DNA from: Oligoflexia bacterium
Lineage (GTDB): Bacteria > Bdellovibrionota > UBA1018
DNA: 64,000 bases
Direction: 5' to 3'
NCBI GenBank assembly: GCA_031292385.1
Contig: JARLHE010000008.1
Span: 62,001-126,000 of the forward strand
Positions 45,153-53,662 of the stretch are shown piece by piece. A program made the translations under genes and the position numbers. The notes beneath the pieces were generated by a model. The model was given only the letters and a program-made list of their open reading frames with translations. It was not told the DNA's origin and made no database searches. The stretch's first letter is position 1. Each line of letters opens with the position of its first letter.

Positions 45153-46522
45153 TGGCGAAACCCCTCTGTCAGTTCGTCGCGGTCAAGATTTCTACCGATA
45201 AAGACAATTTGATTGAATCGTGTCTCACCCTCTTTCCAAGGTCTTTCAGGCTGTCCGTCAAAGAGCATATGGACACCTTGGAACACAAATCGATTATCTT
45301 GCCCTTCGATACTCAAAATTCCTTTCATTCGGAAAATATCAGTTCCCTTTTCGCGGAGAATTTTAGCCATCCACTGGTTGAGCCGATCTCCATGGAGATG
45401 ACCGTCCAGTTCGATTCCAACCGAAGTGACTGTGTTGTCGTGCTCATGCCCCGGATTGTAATCGTGAGTGGCTTCCGGTTTGAGTGCTCGAGTCGTCCCT
45501 GTGAGTTTGAGTTGCATCGAGAACTCTTCGGGCTTGTGTTGAGTAAAGAAAACGTATTCGCCCGATTGCTGGACATTCAGCGTGAACTTCCTGGTTCCTT
45601 CCACGGAGAGTTCGAGATCATAGTGCTCGACTCCGGGTTCGATTTGGGTGCCGGGCTTGACTGAGATCTCCTTATCTGAATAAAGTCTCACGGCCTGCTC
45701 TCGGACTGCATGAATGGTCTCATCATTTCGATCTCGGAGTGGGAGCACGACCAAACTCATGGTTGGGTCTGGGCCTTCCTCCAGGGTCAAATCGTAACTT
45801 CCCGAATGAAGGGTATAAACGCCTGACCACTCGAACGGATACTCAGGCTCCAAAAAGGCGGGGCGAGTTGTCAAGGCTCGCTCTAAATCAAAACCACCCA
45901 CATCTAAGACTTTGTCCATCGCAATTTGAGAATTCTGAGTTCTGTGAATCTGCGTCATCGCGTTGATGGAGCGGATCTTTTTTTCAAGTTCGTCCAGTTC
46001 CTTTGAGGTAACAAGATCGGTTTTGTTAAGAAGGATCACATCGGCAAAGGCGATCTGCTCCTGGCACTCCTTACTCTCATGTAGGTGCATCAACACATGC
46101 TTGGCATCAACGAGTGTGACGATACCGTCGAGCTTGAGAAGCTCTTTCATTTCATCATCAACGAAGAATGTCTGAGCGACCGGGGCCGGGTCAGCAAGCC
46201 CCGTCGTTTCGATCAAAATCTGATCAAACTTGTCTTTTCGCTTCATCAGATTGCCGAGAATCCGAATGAGATCGCCGCGTACCGTGCAGCAGATGCAGCC
46301 GTTATTCATTTCAAAGATTTCTTCGTCGGCTTGGATGACGAGATTATTATCGATCCCAATTTCACCAAACTCGTTCTCGATGACCGCGATTCGCTTGCCG
46401 TGGTTTTCAGTCAAAATACGATTGAGCAGGGTCGTCTTTCCTGATCCTAAAAAACCAGTGAGGACCGTGACAGGAATTCGTTTCACTTGGGTTTCTTGAG
46501 GGTTTTCATTCTTGGCAGGCAT
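45140..46522 (-). CDS. COG0523 (CobW/ZigA-type) metallochaperone GTPase
   Basis: A 460-residue G3E GTPase. Walker [10 protein letters not shown] (residues 23-31), the metal motif CICC (76-79), [11 protein letters not shown], and NKTD for guanine recognition are all present. A CobW_C domain closes the protein. Between them (about residues 245-370) is an extra region with [11 protein letters not shown], longer than in YjiA. Such proteins deliver zinc or cobalt to client enzymes under scarcity, and subfamilies are Zur-regulated. Start 46522 follows GGAGAAG. Confidence 0.9.
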   Translation of the reverse strand: MPAKNENPQETQVKRIPVTVLTGFLGSGKTTLLNRILTENHGKRIAVIENEFGEIGIDNNLVIQADEEIFEMNNGCICCTVRGDLIRILGNLMKRKDKFDQILIETTGLADPAPVAQTFFVDDEMKELLKLDGIVTLVDAKHVLMHLHESKECQEQIAFADVILLNKTDLVTSKELDELEKKIRSINAMTQIHRTQNSQIAMDKVLDVGGFDLERALTTRPAFLEPEYPFEWSGVYTLHSGSYDLTLEEGPDPTMSLVVLPLRDRNDETIHAVREQAVRLYSDKEISVKPGTQIEPGVEHYDLELSVEGTRKFTLNVQQSGEYVFFTQHKPEEFSMQLKLTGTTRALKPEATHDYNPGHEHDNTVTSVGIELDGHLHGDRLNQWMAKILREKGTDIFRMKGILSIEGQDNRFVFQGVHMLFDGQPERPWKEGETRFNQIVFIGRNLDRDELTEGFRQCLA

Positions 46523-46817
46523 GAGATGCTTCTCCTTTATTGTTATGTGTGAGGTCGTGACCGAGGGTTTTCGCGACATCCTCCTGGGTCACATCGAATA
46601 GGGTGCGATGAACTTTAAATTGCGTTTTCTCTCCATTTGACCGGAGCAAGGCAATTACGGCTTCAACAGGCGGACACCCGGGCTCCGTGCATTGAAGTTC
46701 TGTGACAAAGAGTCCAACGTCTTCACCTAAATCAAGATATTCAGAAACCCAAGTTTTGATCTCGCGAATCTTCTGTGAGTTTCCGATAGTCTTTTTTGAA
46801 CTAAATAAATCAGCCAT
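46506..46817 (-). CDS. small protein with CTEPGCPP motif
   Basis: A 103-residue protein with [21 protein letters not shown] in the middle, a Cys-x4-Cys-Pro-Pro motif I have seen in uncharacterised proteins but cannot name. It overlaps the CbiQ-CbiO gene and the COG0523 gene, and GAGGAGGGG precedes its ATG. It might be a client or partner of the GTPase (inference from position). Confidence 0.6.
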   Translation of the reverse strand: MADLFSSKKTIGNSQKIREIKTWVSEYLDLGEDVGLFVTELQCTEPGCPPVEAVIALLRSNGEKTQFKVHRTLFDVTQEDVAKTLGHDLTHNNKGEASHACQE

Positions 46818-48240
46818 GAAGTGTCCCCTCCTCAAACTCAAGCCCTGCTTCGATCAATCGCTTTGAACCGAGTCCTTCTGAACGCGGGCCATCGAAAACG
46901 AGTCGTCCCTGCTTCAGGAGAAGGACCCGCTCAATTTTTTGGGGAAGTCGATTCCAGTCGTGGGTCGCCCACAGAACTGACATTGTCCGTGTCACCGACA
47001 CCTTTTCTAAAAGCCGGATGAGATTCCTTGCTGCCATGGGATCTAGGCCACTTGTGGGTTCATCGCAGAGTAAAATATCGGGCTCGCAAACCAATACCGC
47101 CGCAAACGCAACCCGCTTTCGTTCTCCAAAGCTCAGTCGCGTGATTGGCCGATGAGCTAAGTCTCGAACGCTGAGGCTCTCCATCACTTCCAGCGCGCGG
47201 CGTTCACTCTCGACATCTGATACACCTCGGGCTTTAAGCCCAAGACGGATATCTTCAAGTGGAGTGGAACCCAAGATCTGCTCATGGGGATCTTGGCACA
47301 CGAGCCCAATTTTTGAATTAACTCGATGATGAAGAGCTTCTCTGCCTGTAAGCGACTGGCCCAGTTGATTTAAATTCCCGGATGAAATGGGGGTGAGTCC
47401 AGAAATCGCCCGAAGCAGAGTTGTTTTCCCAGCACCGCTGGGTCCGGCCACAGCCACCCACTCATTCGACTTAAGGGTGAAAGAACAGTCCTCCAGACGA
47501 TGCACACCGTTGCTCGTGACTTGAACCTCAGAGAATTGAAGGATTACGTTCGAATGAGAAATGGATTCTTCGTTGTTACGCTCGACGGCAGTAATGGAAG
47601 CAAGTAATTGCAAATTTTGTGGGATCCTAAGCGTTCTTGACTCTTCAACACAGGTCATTCGGTCCAATGCTTGATCCAGTCCACCCGCCATTGCCCAGGA
47701 AAGCTCTTGAATGCCTAATCGCCGCTTCCCCGCACGAAAGAGTCGCAAATAGGCGGTCTCTCGGCGTCTTTCCAATTCACGAAACAGAATGAATCCATGA
47801 GCCACTGAAGAATCAGCAAAATCGACTAACTCCTGAAGTGCTGCCCATCGGCTAAAGAACCGCTTCAAGTCCGACCAAGAAACAACAGTTGAAAAAAGAG
47901 AAAGCCATGCCAAGCCAGAAATAAACCTAAGACCCAGCCTCTCCCAATCCGCGATAAAATCGGAATGGAAAAGTCCAAAGATCAGCCTGGAAAATATAAG
48001 TGGCACGCCAACCAACAGAAATGTCTTGATAGGGACTTGACTGCCTCGAACCCCTCGGAGGAAGTGAAAACCTATCAATGACCACCCGAGAAGTCCAAGG
48101 CATGCAAGCGCGGAATTCGAGGAGAGTACCGCGTTTCCTACCAGGGCAATTAAAATGAGCCCTATACGAACTGCCTGAGCCCACTGAGTTTGCAGATGTG
48201 AAGCCCTATAAAGCGCCCCTTCGGGGCTGTGCTCGCTCAT
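46810..48240 (-). CDS. fused CbiQ-like permease and CbiO-like ATPase of an ECF metal transporter
   Basis: A 476-residue protein. Residues about 20-215 hold several transmembrane helices plus the Ala/Arg coupling-helix region of EcfT/CbiQ (ERRRETAYLRLFRAGKRR). Residues about 235-470 form an ABC ATPase with GPSGAGKTT, LSFGERKR and LLCDEPTSGLD. CbiQ and CbiO are normally separate, so the fusion is notable. Together with CbiM, encoded just upstream (ATGA overlap), it completes an energy-coupling-factor importer for cobalt, nickel or zinc. Confidence 0.85.
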   Translation of the reverse strand: MSEHSPEGALYRASHLQTQWAQAVRIGLILIALVGNAVLSSNSALACLGLLGWSLIGFHFLRGVRGSQVPIKTFLLVGVPLIFSRLIFGLFHSDFIADWERLGLRFISGLAWLSLFSTVVSWSDLKRFFSRWAALQELVDFADSSVAHGFILFRELERRRETAYLRLFRAGKRRLGIQELSWAMAGGLDQALDRMTCVEESRTLRIPQNLQLLASITAVERNNEESISHSNVILQFSEVQVTSNGVHRLEDCSFTLKSNEWVAVAGPSGAGKTTLLRAISGLTPISSGNLNQLGQSLTGREALHHRVNSKIGLVCQDPHEQILGSTPLEDIRLGLKARGVSDVESERRALEVMESLSVRDLAHRPITRLSFGERKRVAFAAVLVCEPDILLCDEPTSGLDPMAARNLIRLLEKVSVTRTMSVLWATHDWNRLPQKIERVLLLKQGRLVFDGPRSEGLGSKRLIEAGLEFEEGTLHG

Positions 48241-49208
48241 GACTTGGAGACCTCAGAGCTGCTCGAAGATCCGAGCTTCATCCAGTTTAAACCGACCGTT
48301 AATCCGCAAAGAAACCCTCCCGTACCCCATACAAAAAGCCCCAAGTCTCCTTGGTCCACAGGTAAAATGGATCGCCAAGGCGGTTTCCCGGCAGAGTGGG
48401 CAGCTTGCTCAATGACAGATTCGTCTAACCCCTGATATCTACTAGTGGGAGCGGGCTCCGCTGCGTTCACCAGTAGGGGCGTTGCGAACAAAAAACCGAG
48501 AGCACATGTCAGGACTGCGGCTGCTCCCAGTTGAGCCAAGTGATGCTGCGCGGGCTTAATCCAATCCGGTATGATCTCCGGTCTCCTTGCAAATAAAGCT
48601 TTCACCAAATAAGCGCTTAGCACCCCTTCCAAGATCGCGAGGGGTATTTGGCCGGGGGCGAACCCCAGCGCAATCCACTTAAACCAATAGGAAAATGATT
48701 TCTCCCCCTGAAACGCAAACCCTAAAATTCCAGCATCTGTGAGATAGACCGCAATGTCGGCCAAAAATCCAACGAGTCCAACCGTTATCACCGAGGGGAC
48801 TCGAAGACTCCGAAACCCCTTCGCCAAAGCCCACGCTCCATAAGGAGCAACGATTCCCAGTGTAAAAACGTTCGCTCCGAGAGTGGTCAGTCCACCATGG
48901 GCAAAGAAAATCGCCTGAATCAAGAGAATGATCATCGTTGGAAAAACGACCACTGTCGGTCCTAAGATCAGGGAGAGTAGAGGAGTAAAACACATATGCG
49001 ACGACACGCCCGCGATAGGCACAGGAATCGGAAAGACGGTCGCAGCAAAGGTGAACGCAAACCCCATCCCTAAGAAGGCACGGGTTTTTGGATCTGCGGT
49101 TTTTACAAGCCGCCTGATCTTTTGCGCACTCCGAAACATAAATGGAGAACTGACCAAACCCCAAGCCGCCGCATGACGAATTGGAAGAACTCCTTCTGCG
49201 ATATGCAT
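48237..49208 (-). CDS. cbiM: CbiM/NikM-type substrate-binding membrane component
   Basis: A 323-residue protein beginning with MHIAEGVLP, the N-terminal metal-binding signature of CbiM/NikM in which Met1 and His2 coordinate Co or Ni. About six helices follow with GVSSHMCFTPL, then a C-terminal extension with another helix (about 225-310) that may replace CbiN/NikN. First gene of the eight-gene operon, 50 bases from a regulator palindrome. Whether it carries Co, Ni or Zn is not decided by sequence. Confidence 0.88.
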   Translation of the reverse strand: MHIAEGVLPIRHAAAWGLVSSPFMFRSAQKIRRLVKTADPKTRAFLGMGFAFTFAATVFPIPVPIAGVSSHMCFTPLLSLILGPTVVVFPTMIILLIQAIFFAHGGLTTLGANVFTLGIVAPYGAWALAKGFRSLRVPSVITVGLVGFLADIAVYLTDAGILGFAFQGEKSFSYWFKWIALGFAPGQIPLAILEGVLSAYLVKALFARRPEIIPDWIKPAQHHLAQLGAAAVLTCALGFLFATPLLVNAAEPAPTSRYQGLDESVIEQAAHSAGKPPWRSILPVDQGDLGLFVWGTGGFLCGLTVGLNWMKLGSSSSSEVSKS

Positions 49209-49257
49209 ACTTCATTGCCCCTAATCTTTACGGGTCATATCCCGAAACTGACTCTAA

Positions 49258-49274
49258 ATGCAACACATTTGCAT
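49258..49274. promoter_or_regulatory. Zur/Nur-like box 3 (divergent)
   Basis: ATGCAA-CACAT-TTGCAT, perfect palindromic arms, between cbiM (50 bases away) and the Fur-family gene (142 bases away). It could control both directions, giving autoregulation. Confidence 0.75.
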
Positions 49275-49415
49275 CAGCGATACTTCTTGGCTTGCCATGC
49301 AAGGCTATCAAAATGGAGCCGCTTCCAAGATTGCTCGATAAAGAGTATGATGCTGAGGAGGGAGATATCCTTGCCAAAAGCGCGATTCACGAAGAAGCAA
49401 AGCTCGGGGAGTAAA

Positions 49416-49853
49416 ATGAAAAAACCCAAAAAATTAGATGCGATCACTACGCTCTTAAAAGGCGCGTCACTGAAAAGTACAACCGCCCGCCAAGAAGTTC
49501 TGAAGGTCCTTCAAGGCTCTGGAGAATCTCTCAGTGCGCAACAAGTCCACACGCTTCTCCCGAAAGATCTCTGTGACCGCGTGACCGTTTATCGGTGCCT
49601 AGAAACCTTAGAAGAGGCCAAAATTATTCAACGCTGCGAGTTTTCAGATGGAATCGCCCGTTTTGAATTTTCGCATAGTGAAGAGCATCATCATCACCAT
49701 TTGGTGTGCGTGCGGTGCCATCGTATCGAATCTCTGGAGCTTCAGAGTTGTCCGATGAAAACCATCGAACAGAGAGCGCAAAAACAGGGATTCTCTGTTT
49801 TGCGGCACACACTGGAACTGGTTGGAGTCTGCGCCTCCTGTCAGGCGGCCTAG
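49416..49853 (+). CDS. Fur-family metal regulator (Zur- or Nur-like)
   Basis: A 145-residue regulator from ATG 49416 after GGGGAG. A winged helix (residues 20-80, with DRVTVYRCLETLEEAKII) is followed by the metal-sensing region: a run of five His (91-95), VCVRC (Cys98, Cys101) and CASC (Cys139, Cys142), the structural zinc site of Zur/Fur proteins. It is embedded among the five palindromes and is the natural candidate to bind them. Zinc is favoured by neighbours; nickel is favoured by box similarity to the Nur box. Confidence 0.9.
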   Translation: MKKPKKLDAITTLLKGASLKSTTARQEVLKVLQGSGESLSAQQVHTLLPKDLCDRVTVYRCLETLEEAKIIQRCEFSDGIARFEFSHSEEHHHHHLVCVRCHRIESLELQSCPMKTIEQRAQKQGFSVLRHTLELVGVCASCQAA

Positions 49854-49857
49854 TTCG

Positions 49858-50319
49858 GTGCAGAGAAATGGGCCACTTTCTCGATGCGGCGGCATTTTAA
49901 TGCTCGTGCTTTGGAGCGCCACCGCTCAGGCCCTTTCAGATCCAGAAGTGCCCTGGAAAACTCTAGGACGCCTGGCCTTCCGCCCATCAAACCCTCCCGA
50001 CGAAGTCAGACGGATCTTAAACAAGCCTGTCCAAGTGATCGGTTTTATGATGGCCGACGAATTTAACTCGGATGAAGTTACCGAATTCTTCCTGATGCCC
50101 GTGAGTCGGGGCTGTCCCCATGTTCCGCCTCCTCCACCAAGCTACGTGATTCATGCGAAGATGAAAGCTTCAGGGTCCACCCAGTTTCATGCGGGTGCAG
50201 TGAAAGTTCACGGTGTTCTCAGCCTTACCAAAAATAGTGAAAATGAATTCGCGTACTCCTACGAGATGATTGCCGATAGCGTGGAGGCCGCTCCTAAGTC
50301 AATCGACCACTTCGACTGA
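49858..50319 (+). CDS. secreted DUF3299 protein (copy 1)
   Basis: A 153-residue protein starting at GTG 49858, four bases after the Fur-family stop. Signal peptide ending ATAQA. The core VQVIGFMMADEF...GCPHVPPPPPSYVIH is the DUF3299 signature. DUF3299 proteins occur with DUF2796 and an ABC transporter in zinc-limitation operons (PA4066 in P. aeruginosa). Probably periplasmic; the biochemical role is not known. First of three copies within 3 kb. Confidence 0.82.
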   Translation: MQRNGPLSRCGGILMLVLWSATAQALSDPEVPWKTLGRLAFRPSNPPDEVRRILNKPVQVIGFMMADEFNSDEVTEFFLMPVSRGCPHVPPPPPSYVIHAKMKASGSTQFHAGAVKVHGVLSLTKNSENEFAYSYEMIADSVEAAPKSIDHFD

Positions 50320-50322
50320 AAG

Positions 50323-51210
50323 TCATCGAGTTGCTTCAACCGTCGGAAGCTTTTTAGAAAAGTCACCCAGCACATCCTGAAGTTGTTCGTCCTGTAACCA
50401 TGCGGGTAATGAGGAGCCGGGCGTCAGCTCGATCGTTACTACAGGAATGGAGCGATCCTTCCACATCAACCGACCTAAGCTTCCGGGGAAGCTCCCAATG
50501 GACTTCGATGGAAGTTTTGCGAGCCTGGGTTGGACTCCTTTGGGTCCGTCAAAGTCTACAAGACCATAAGGACTATGAATGGAGACGATCAGATCCGGCT
50601 TAAAGTCCTCGATCTGAGCCAGGATGCATTGTGTTTCCGGCTCACTCCCCGGGGCGCTCCCCGGAAAACGGCGAGGGTTCTTTTGAGTTGTCTTCTCCCA
50701 GGCTTCAATCGCAAGCTCAGGCCAATCTTGGGTAGGAAAGTTACGGTTCAAATCCACGCCTCGCGCATTGACCCTCGTCTTATTTCGAAACCCATCCGGG
50801 TTTGAAACTACAATCATCCTCCAAGCGTTGCGAGGTTGGATTCGAGTCAGGCGGAGGAGCCAGAGGCGGGCCAGCGTTCCACTCGTGGGTTCGTCCCCGT
50901 GAATGAGCCCCATCACAAGAATTTTTCTTGAGGCATGGACGAGACCCTTGCCATAATCCCAGTGAAAAATTGGGGCCTTCAGAACGCTTTTGCACTCTGA
51001 ACGCAGCCTAGCCTGCTGACAAACTTGTTTGAGTTGATTTAGATCGATAAGCCCCGGGATCTGATTGAGTTGTTCGGTACAGGCGTTCATTTCTTCGTCG
51101 GAAACCTGTCCGCCGTGAGCCCAGACGAAAGACCATAGAAAAAAGCCGACTATGACTACCAGCGAAAACAGCGAAGGAGACCCGCCAGGAGAGCGAAGCT
51201 GGGAAAACAT
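50323..51210 (-). CDS. secreted M14-type zinc carboxypeptidase/amidase
   Basis: A 295-residue protein with a signal peptide (to about residue 33). Zinc ligands HGDE (LIHGDEPTSG) and the later His in SIHSP, the substrate-binding DLNRNFP, and a catalytic Glu in VTIELTPGS match MpaA-like murein-peptide amidases. It would trim peptidoglycan peptides in the periplasm. It is divergent from a DUF3299 gene, with a regulator palindrome 30 bases upstream, so it may be a metal-scarcity gene despite being a zinc enzyme. Confidence 0.82.
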   Translation of the reverse strand: MFSQLRSPGGSPSLFSLVVIVGFFLWSFVWAHGGQVSDEEMNACTEQLNQIPGLIDLNQLKQVCQQARLRSECKSVLKAPIFHWDYGKGLVHASRKILVMGLIHGDEPTSGTLARLWLLRLTRIQPRNAWRMIVVSNPDGFRNKTRVNARGVDLNRNFPTQDWPELAIEAWEKTTQKNPRRFPGSAPGSEPETQCILAQIEDFKPDLIVSIHSPYGLVDFDGPKGVQPRLAKLPSKSIGSFPGSLGRLMWKDRSIPVVTIELTPGSSLPAWLQDEQLQDVLGDFSKKLPTVEATR

Positions 51211-51239
51211 CCCTTAATTTTAACGTTGTCCGTCAATAT

Positions 51240-51256
51240 TTGCAACTCACTTGCAT
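51240..51256. promoter_or_regulatory. Zur/Nur-like box 4 (divergent)
   Basis: TTGCAA-CTCAC-TTGCAT in the intergenic region between the M14 peptidase gene and DUF3299 copy 2, 30 and 44 bases from their starts. Confidence 0.7.
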
Positions 51257-51300
51257 TGAGCGATTTCATGTAGTGAAGCAATGGGGTAGAATTGGTTACG

Positions 51301-51759
51301 ATGTCACTCGCTCGACTTAAATACAGGGCGGCTTTGCTTTTGACTGGGGTTGTGCTCTGCACGCCCTTTTCGCACGCCGAGCTCCAAGCTAAGGACCCAG
51401 AGTCGATTACGATCTGGAATGATCTTGCTTCGATCAACCCCCAGTCCAATCAACTCACGCAAAAGATAAAAAAGAGGATCGCTCAGCCGGTTGAAGTCGC
51501 CGGTTTCATCATCGCCAATGAATTCAACTCGGGCCAGTTAAGCGAGTTTCTTCTGGCGCGCTATCCGGGGGGCTGCATTCATGTCCCATTGCCTCCGCCC
51601 AACAATATGCTTCATGTGACGATGGCCCCAGGTCAAACAGCAGCGCCTCTCTTCGGAAAGCGAGTGATTGTCCACGGAAAGATCACTCAAGGGGGGCGAG
51701 TAGACTCCTCTTACGAGATGGTCGCCGACTCCGTCATAGAATTTCCGTACAGCAAGTAA
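51301..51759 (+). CDS. secreted DUF3299 protein (copy 2)
   Basis: A 152-residue protein. Signal peptide (ending SHA), then the DUF3299 core VEVAGFIIANEF...GCIHVPLPPPNNMLHV. The ATG at 51301 is preceded by GGGGTAGA at some distance; a TTG at 51292 is an alternative. It is transcribed away from the M14 gene under box 4. Sequence differs clearly from copies 1 and 3, so the copies are old duplicates or separate acquisitions. Confidence 0.82.
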   Translation: MSLARLKYRAALLLTGVVLCTPFSHAELQAKDPESITIWNDLASINPQSNQLTQKIKKRIAQPVEVAGFIIANEFNSGQLSEFLLARYPGGCIHVPLPPPNNMLHVTMAPGQTAAPLFGKRVIVHGKITQGGRVDSSYEMVADSVIEFPYSK

Positions 51760-51783
51760 GCGGCTTGTGAACGGCGCGTAAAG

Positions 51784-51800
51784 ATGCAAGTCGATTGCAT
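51784..51800. promoter_or_regulatory. Zur/Nur-like box 5
   Basis: ATGCAA-GTCGA-TTGCAT, perfect palindrome arms, 29 bases upstream of DUF3299 copy 3 and its operon. Confidence 0.75.
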
Positions 51801-51829
51801 TTACATCGTGAGATCACTATGATGGGTGA

Positions 51830-52378
51830 ATGGGATTTTTTGAATCGCGACATTCCTTGCAAATGATATTAGTTGTGGGAATGGCTACGTTCTTCCTCTC
51901 GGCTTGTTTCGATCGATCCGACTCCCAGAACGTAAACGCTTCATCCTCTGCCCAAAACCAAGATCCAGATTCAAGCCAAGCGGAGCCTGTCAGAAAAACG
52001 CCACCTTCAATTTTAATCTGGCAGACCCTAAGTAAAATGAAACTTTCTCTCAAGAAAACTCCCGAAGATGTGGCAAAACTTCTGGGTAAGACAGTTGAGA
52101 TCGGGGGATTCGTCATCATGAACGAAGCGAATTCCGACGAAATGAAGGATTTCCTCCTGACTCCCGTTTCTGGTGGGTGTGTTCATGTACCACCGCCGCC
52201 GCCCAATTACATCGTTCACGTCACCATGGCTCCGGGGAAAAAGTCGAAACTCTTCTTCGGCCCTGTACTCGTGAATGGTACGCTACGACTCCCGAAAAAC
52301 CCAAAAGACCGTGAATATTACTCACTCGAAATGGTCGCCAAGTCAGTTGAAAACTTCCATGCGGCTCAAGGAGATTGA
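51830..52378 (+). CDS. DUF3299 lipoprotein (copy 3)
   Basis: A 182-residue protein with a lipoprotein signal (lipobox LSAC, Cys26), a Ser/Gln-rich linker and the DUF3299 core VEIGGFVIMNEA...GCVHVPPPPPNYIVHV. It opens an operon with DUF2796, ABC ATPase and permease genes, the gene set of PA4063-PA4066 in P. aeruginosa, which is induced by zinc limitation under Zur. It is probably the membrane-anchored periplasmic part of that system. Confidence 0.85.
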   Translation: MGFFESRHSLQMILVVGMATFFLSACFDRSDSQNVNASSSAQNQDPDSSQAEPVRKTPPSILIWQTLSKMKLSLKKTPEDVAKLLGKTVEIGGFVIMNEANSDEMKDFLLTPVSGGCVHVPPPPPNYIVHVTMAPGKKSKLFFGPVLVNGTLRLPKNPKDREYYSLEMVAKSVENFHAAQGD

Positions 52379-52380
52379 CG

Positions 52381-52971
52381 ATGCTCTGTTTTATTTATCG
52401 AAATTGGATCGCTTATTTTACTCTCGGCGCGGCAGTTTTTCTTGGAAATTTATCGCCCAGTCTCGCTGGCACCCAGAATCACAAGGCGCATGTCCACGGA
52501 AACGGAAAAATCGACATCGCCCTCGAGTCCCCAACCAAGGCCATCATCGAGCTCGATTTTCCAGGAGACAGTATCTTTGGTTTTGAGCATCAGGCGCGAT
52601 CGGCTAAAGATAAACAAGCCGAAGCGCAAGCCTTTCAAAAACTCCGCACTCAAACTGATTCCATCGTTCAATTTGATCCATCACTCGGATGCCAGTACAA
52701 AGTCAATAAAGTCGAACTCGAAAAAGAAGATCACGATGCCGACCAGAAGGCGGAATCTTCTGGAGGATCAAAGTCTGAGCACCACGGAGAACATGCAGAC
52801 GTGAATGCATCCTACGAGGTGAACTGCGCAAAACCGATGACTGGGAGTCAGATCAAAGTTCCGATGATGACTCTTTTCCCCAAGATCAAGAAAATTTCAG
52901 TCCAAATCCTGAAAGAATCGGGGCAAACGCAAAAGGAAATTAGTAATGCCGATGAAGCCATCTCACTCTAA
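52381..52971 (+). CDS. DUF2796 periplasmic metal-binding protein (PA4063-like)
   Basis: A 196-residue protein starting at ATG 52381 with AAGGAG seven bases upstream, right after the DUF3299 gene. Signal peptide, then AHVHGNGKIDIALE and LDFPGDSIFGFEHQA, which match DUF2796. A His/Asp-rich linker (EHHGEHADV) suits zinc binding, as reported for PA4063. It probably captures or delivers zinc in the periplasm. The 3' end overlaps the ATPase gene by 26 bases. Confidence 0.85.
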   Translation: MLCFIYRNWIAYFTLGAAVFLGNLSPSLAGTQNHKAHVHGNGKIDIALESPTKAIIELDFPGDSIFGFEHQARSAKDKQAEAQAFQKLRTQTDSIVQFDPSLGCQYKVNKVELEKEDHDADQKAESSGGSKSEHHGEHADVNASYEVNCAKPMTGSQIKVPMMTLFPKIKKISVQILKESGQTQKEISNADEAISL

Positions 52972-53662
52972 CGGTGGGACCGACCCAAAAAACGTGGTTG
53001 AGATTCGGGATCTCGTTTTTCGTTATGGCCAAGACATTCCAGTTCTTGATATTCAAAGCCTTGATATTAAAAAAGGTGAGAAGGTTTTTATCTACGGCCC
53101 AAGCGGGAGCGGAAAAACCACTCTACTTGGACTTTTAGCTGGGGTTCTCGCAGCCAAGGAGGGAAGTATTCGCCTTTTGGGGAAAGACCTCGTGAAGATG
53201 ACCGCCCATGAACGTGACGAGTTCCGTGGGAACCATATGGGCTATATTTTTCAGATGTTCAATCTGATTCCGTACCTCAGCGTTTTAGATAACATCACTT
53301 TGTCCTGCGAGCTCAATCGAACCCGAAAAGGCCGGATTCCCAATGGGGAACTCAAGAAAAGTGCCACTTCAATCGCCCAGGAGCTTGGCATCGCCGAATA
53401 TCTCGATAAAACGATTACGCAACTCAGCGTGGGTCAACAACAGAGAGTCGCAGTGGCTCGCGCCATTTTAGGATCGCCAGAGATTATCATCGCAGATGAG
53501 CCGACTTCCGCTTTGGATTATGATCACCGAGAGAAGTTCCTCAAGCTCCTTTTTCTGGAATGCCGGAAGACCCAAGCGACCGTCCTTTTCGTTAGTCACG
53601 ACCGGCAGCTTGAGCCTCTCTTTGATCGATGTATTTCCTTGAAGGAGATTAACCGCGCATGA
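52946..53662 (+). CDS. ABC transporter ATPase, MacB/LolD-like (PA4064-like)
   Basis: A 238-residue ATPase with Walker [12 protein letters not shown] (about residues 51-61), signature LSVGQQQRVAVAR and Walker B IIADEPTSALD. The LolD/MacB-type Q-loop region (GYIFQMFNLIPYLSVLDNI) shows it powers an FtsX-like permease, encoded next with an ATGA overlap. In the zinc operon context it would drive periplasmic work such as extraction or release of a bound metal or ligand rather than bulk import. Confidence 0.88.
   Translation: MPMKPSHSNGGTDPKNVVEIRDLVFRYGQDIPVLDIQSLDIKKGEKVFIYGPSGSGKTTLLGLLAGVLAAKEGSIRLLGKDLVKMTAHERDEFRGNHMGYIFQMFNLIPYLSVLDNITLSCELNRTRKGRIPNGELKKSATSIAQELGIAEYLDKTITQLSVGQQQRVAVARAILGSPEIIIADEPTSALDYDHREKFLKLLFLECRKTQATVLFVSHDRQLEPLFDRCISLKEINRA

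Noticed and set aside
49313..49414. A 33-codon frame ending at the Fur-family start, as a leader peptide
   Set aside because: No ribosome site or attenuator hairpin is seen, and such a frame is expected by chance.
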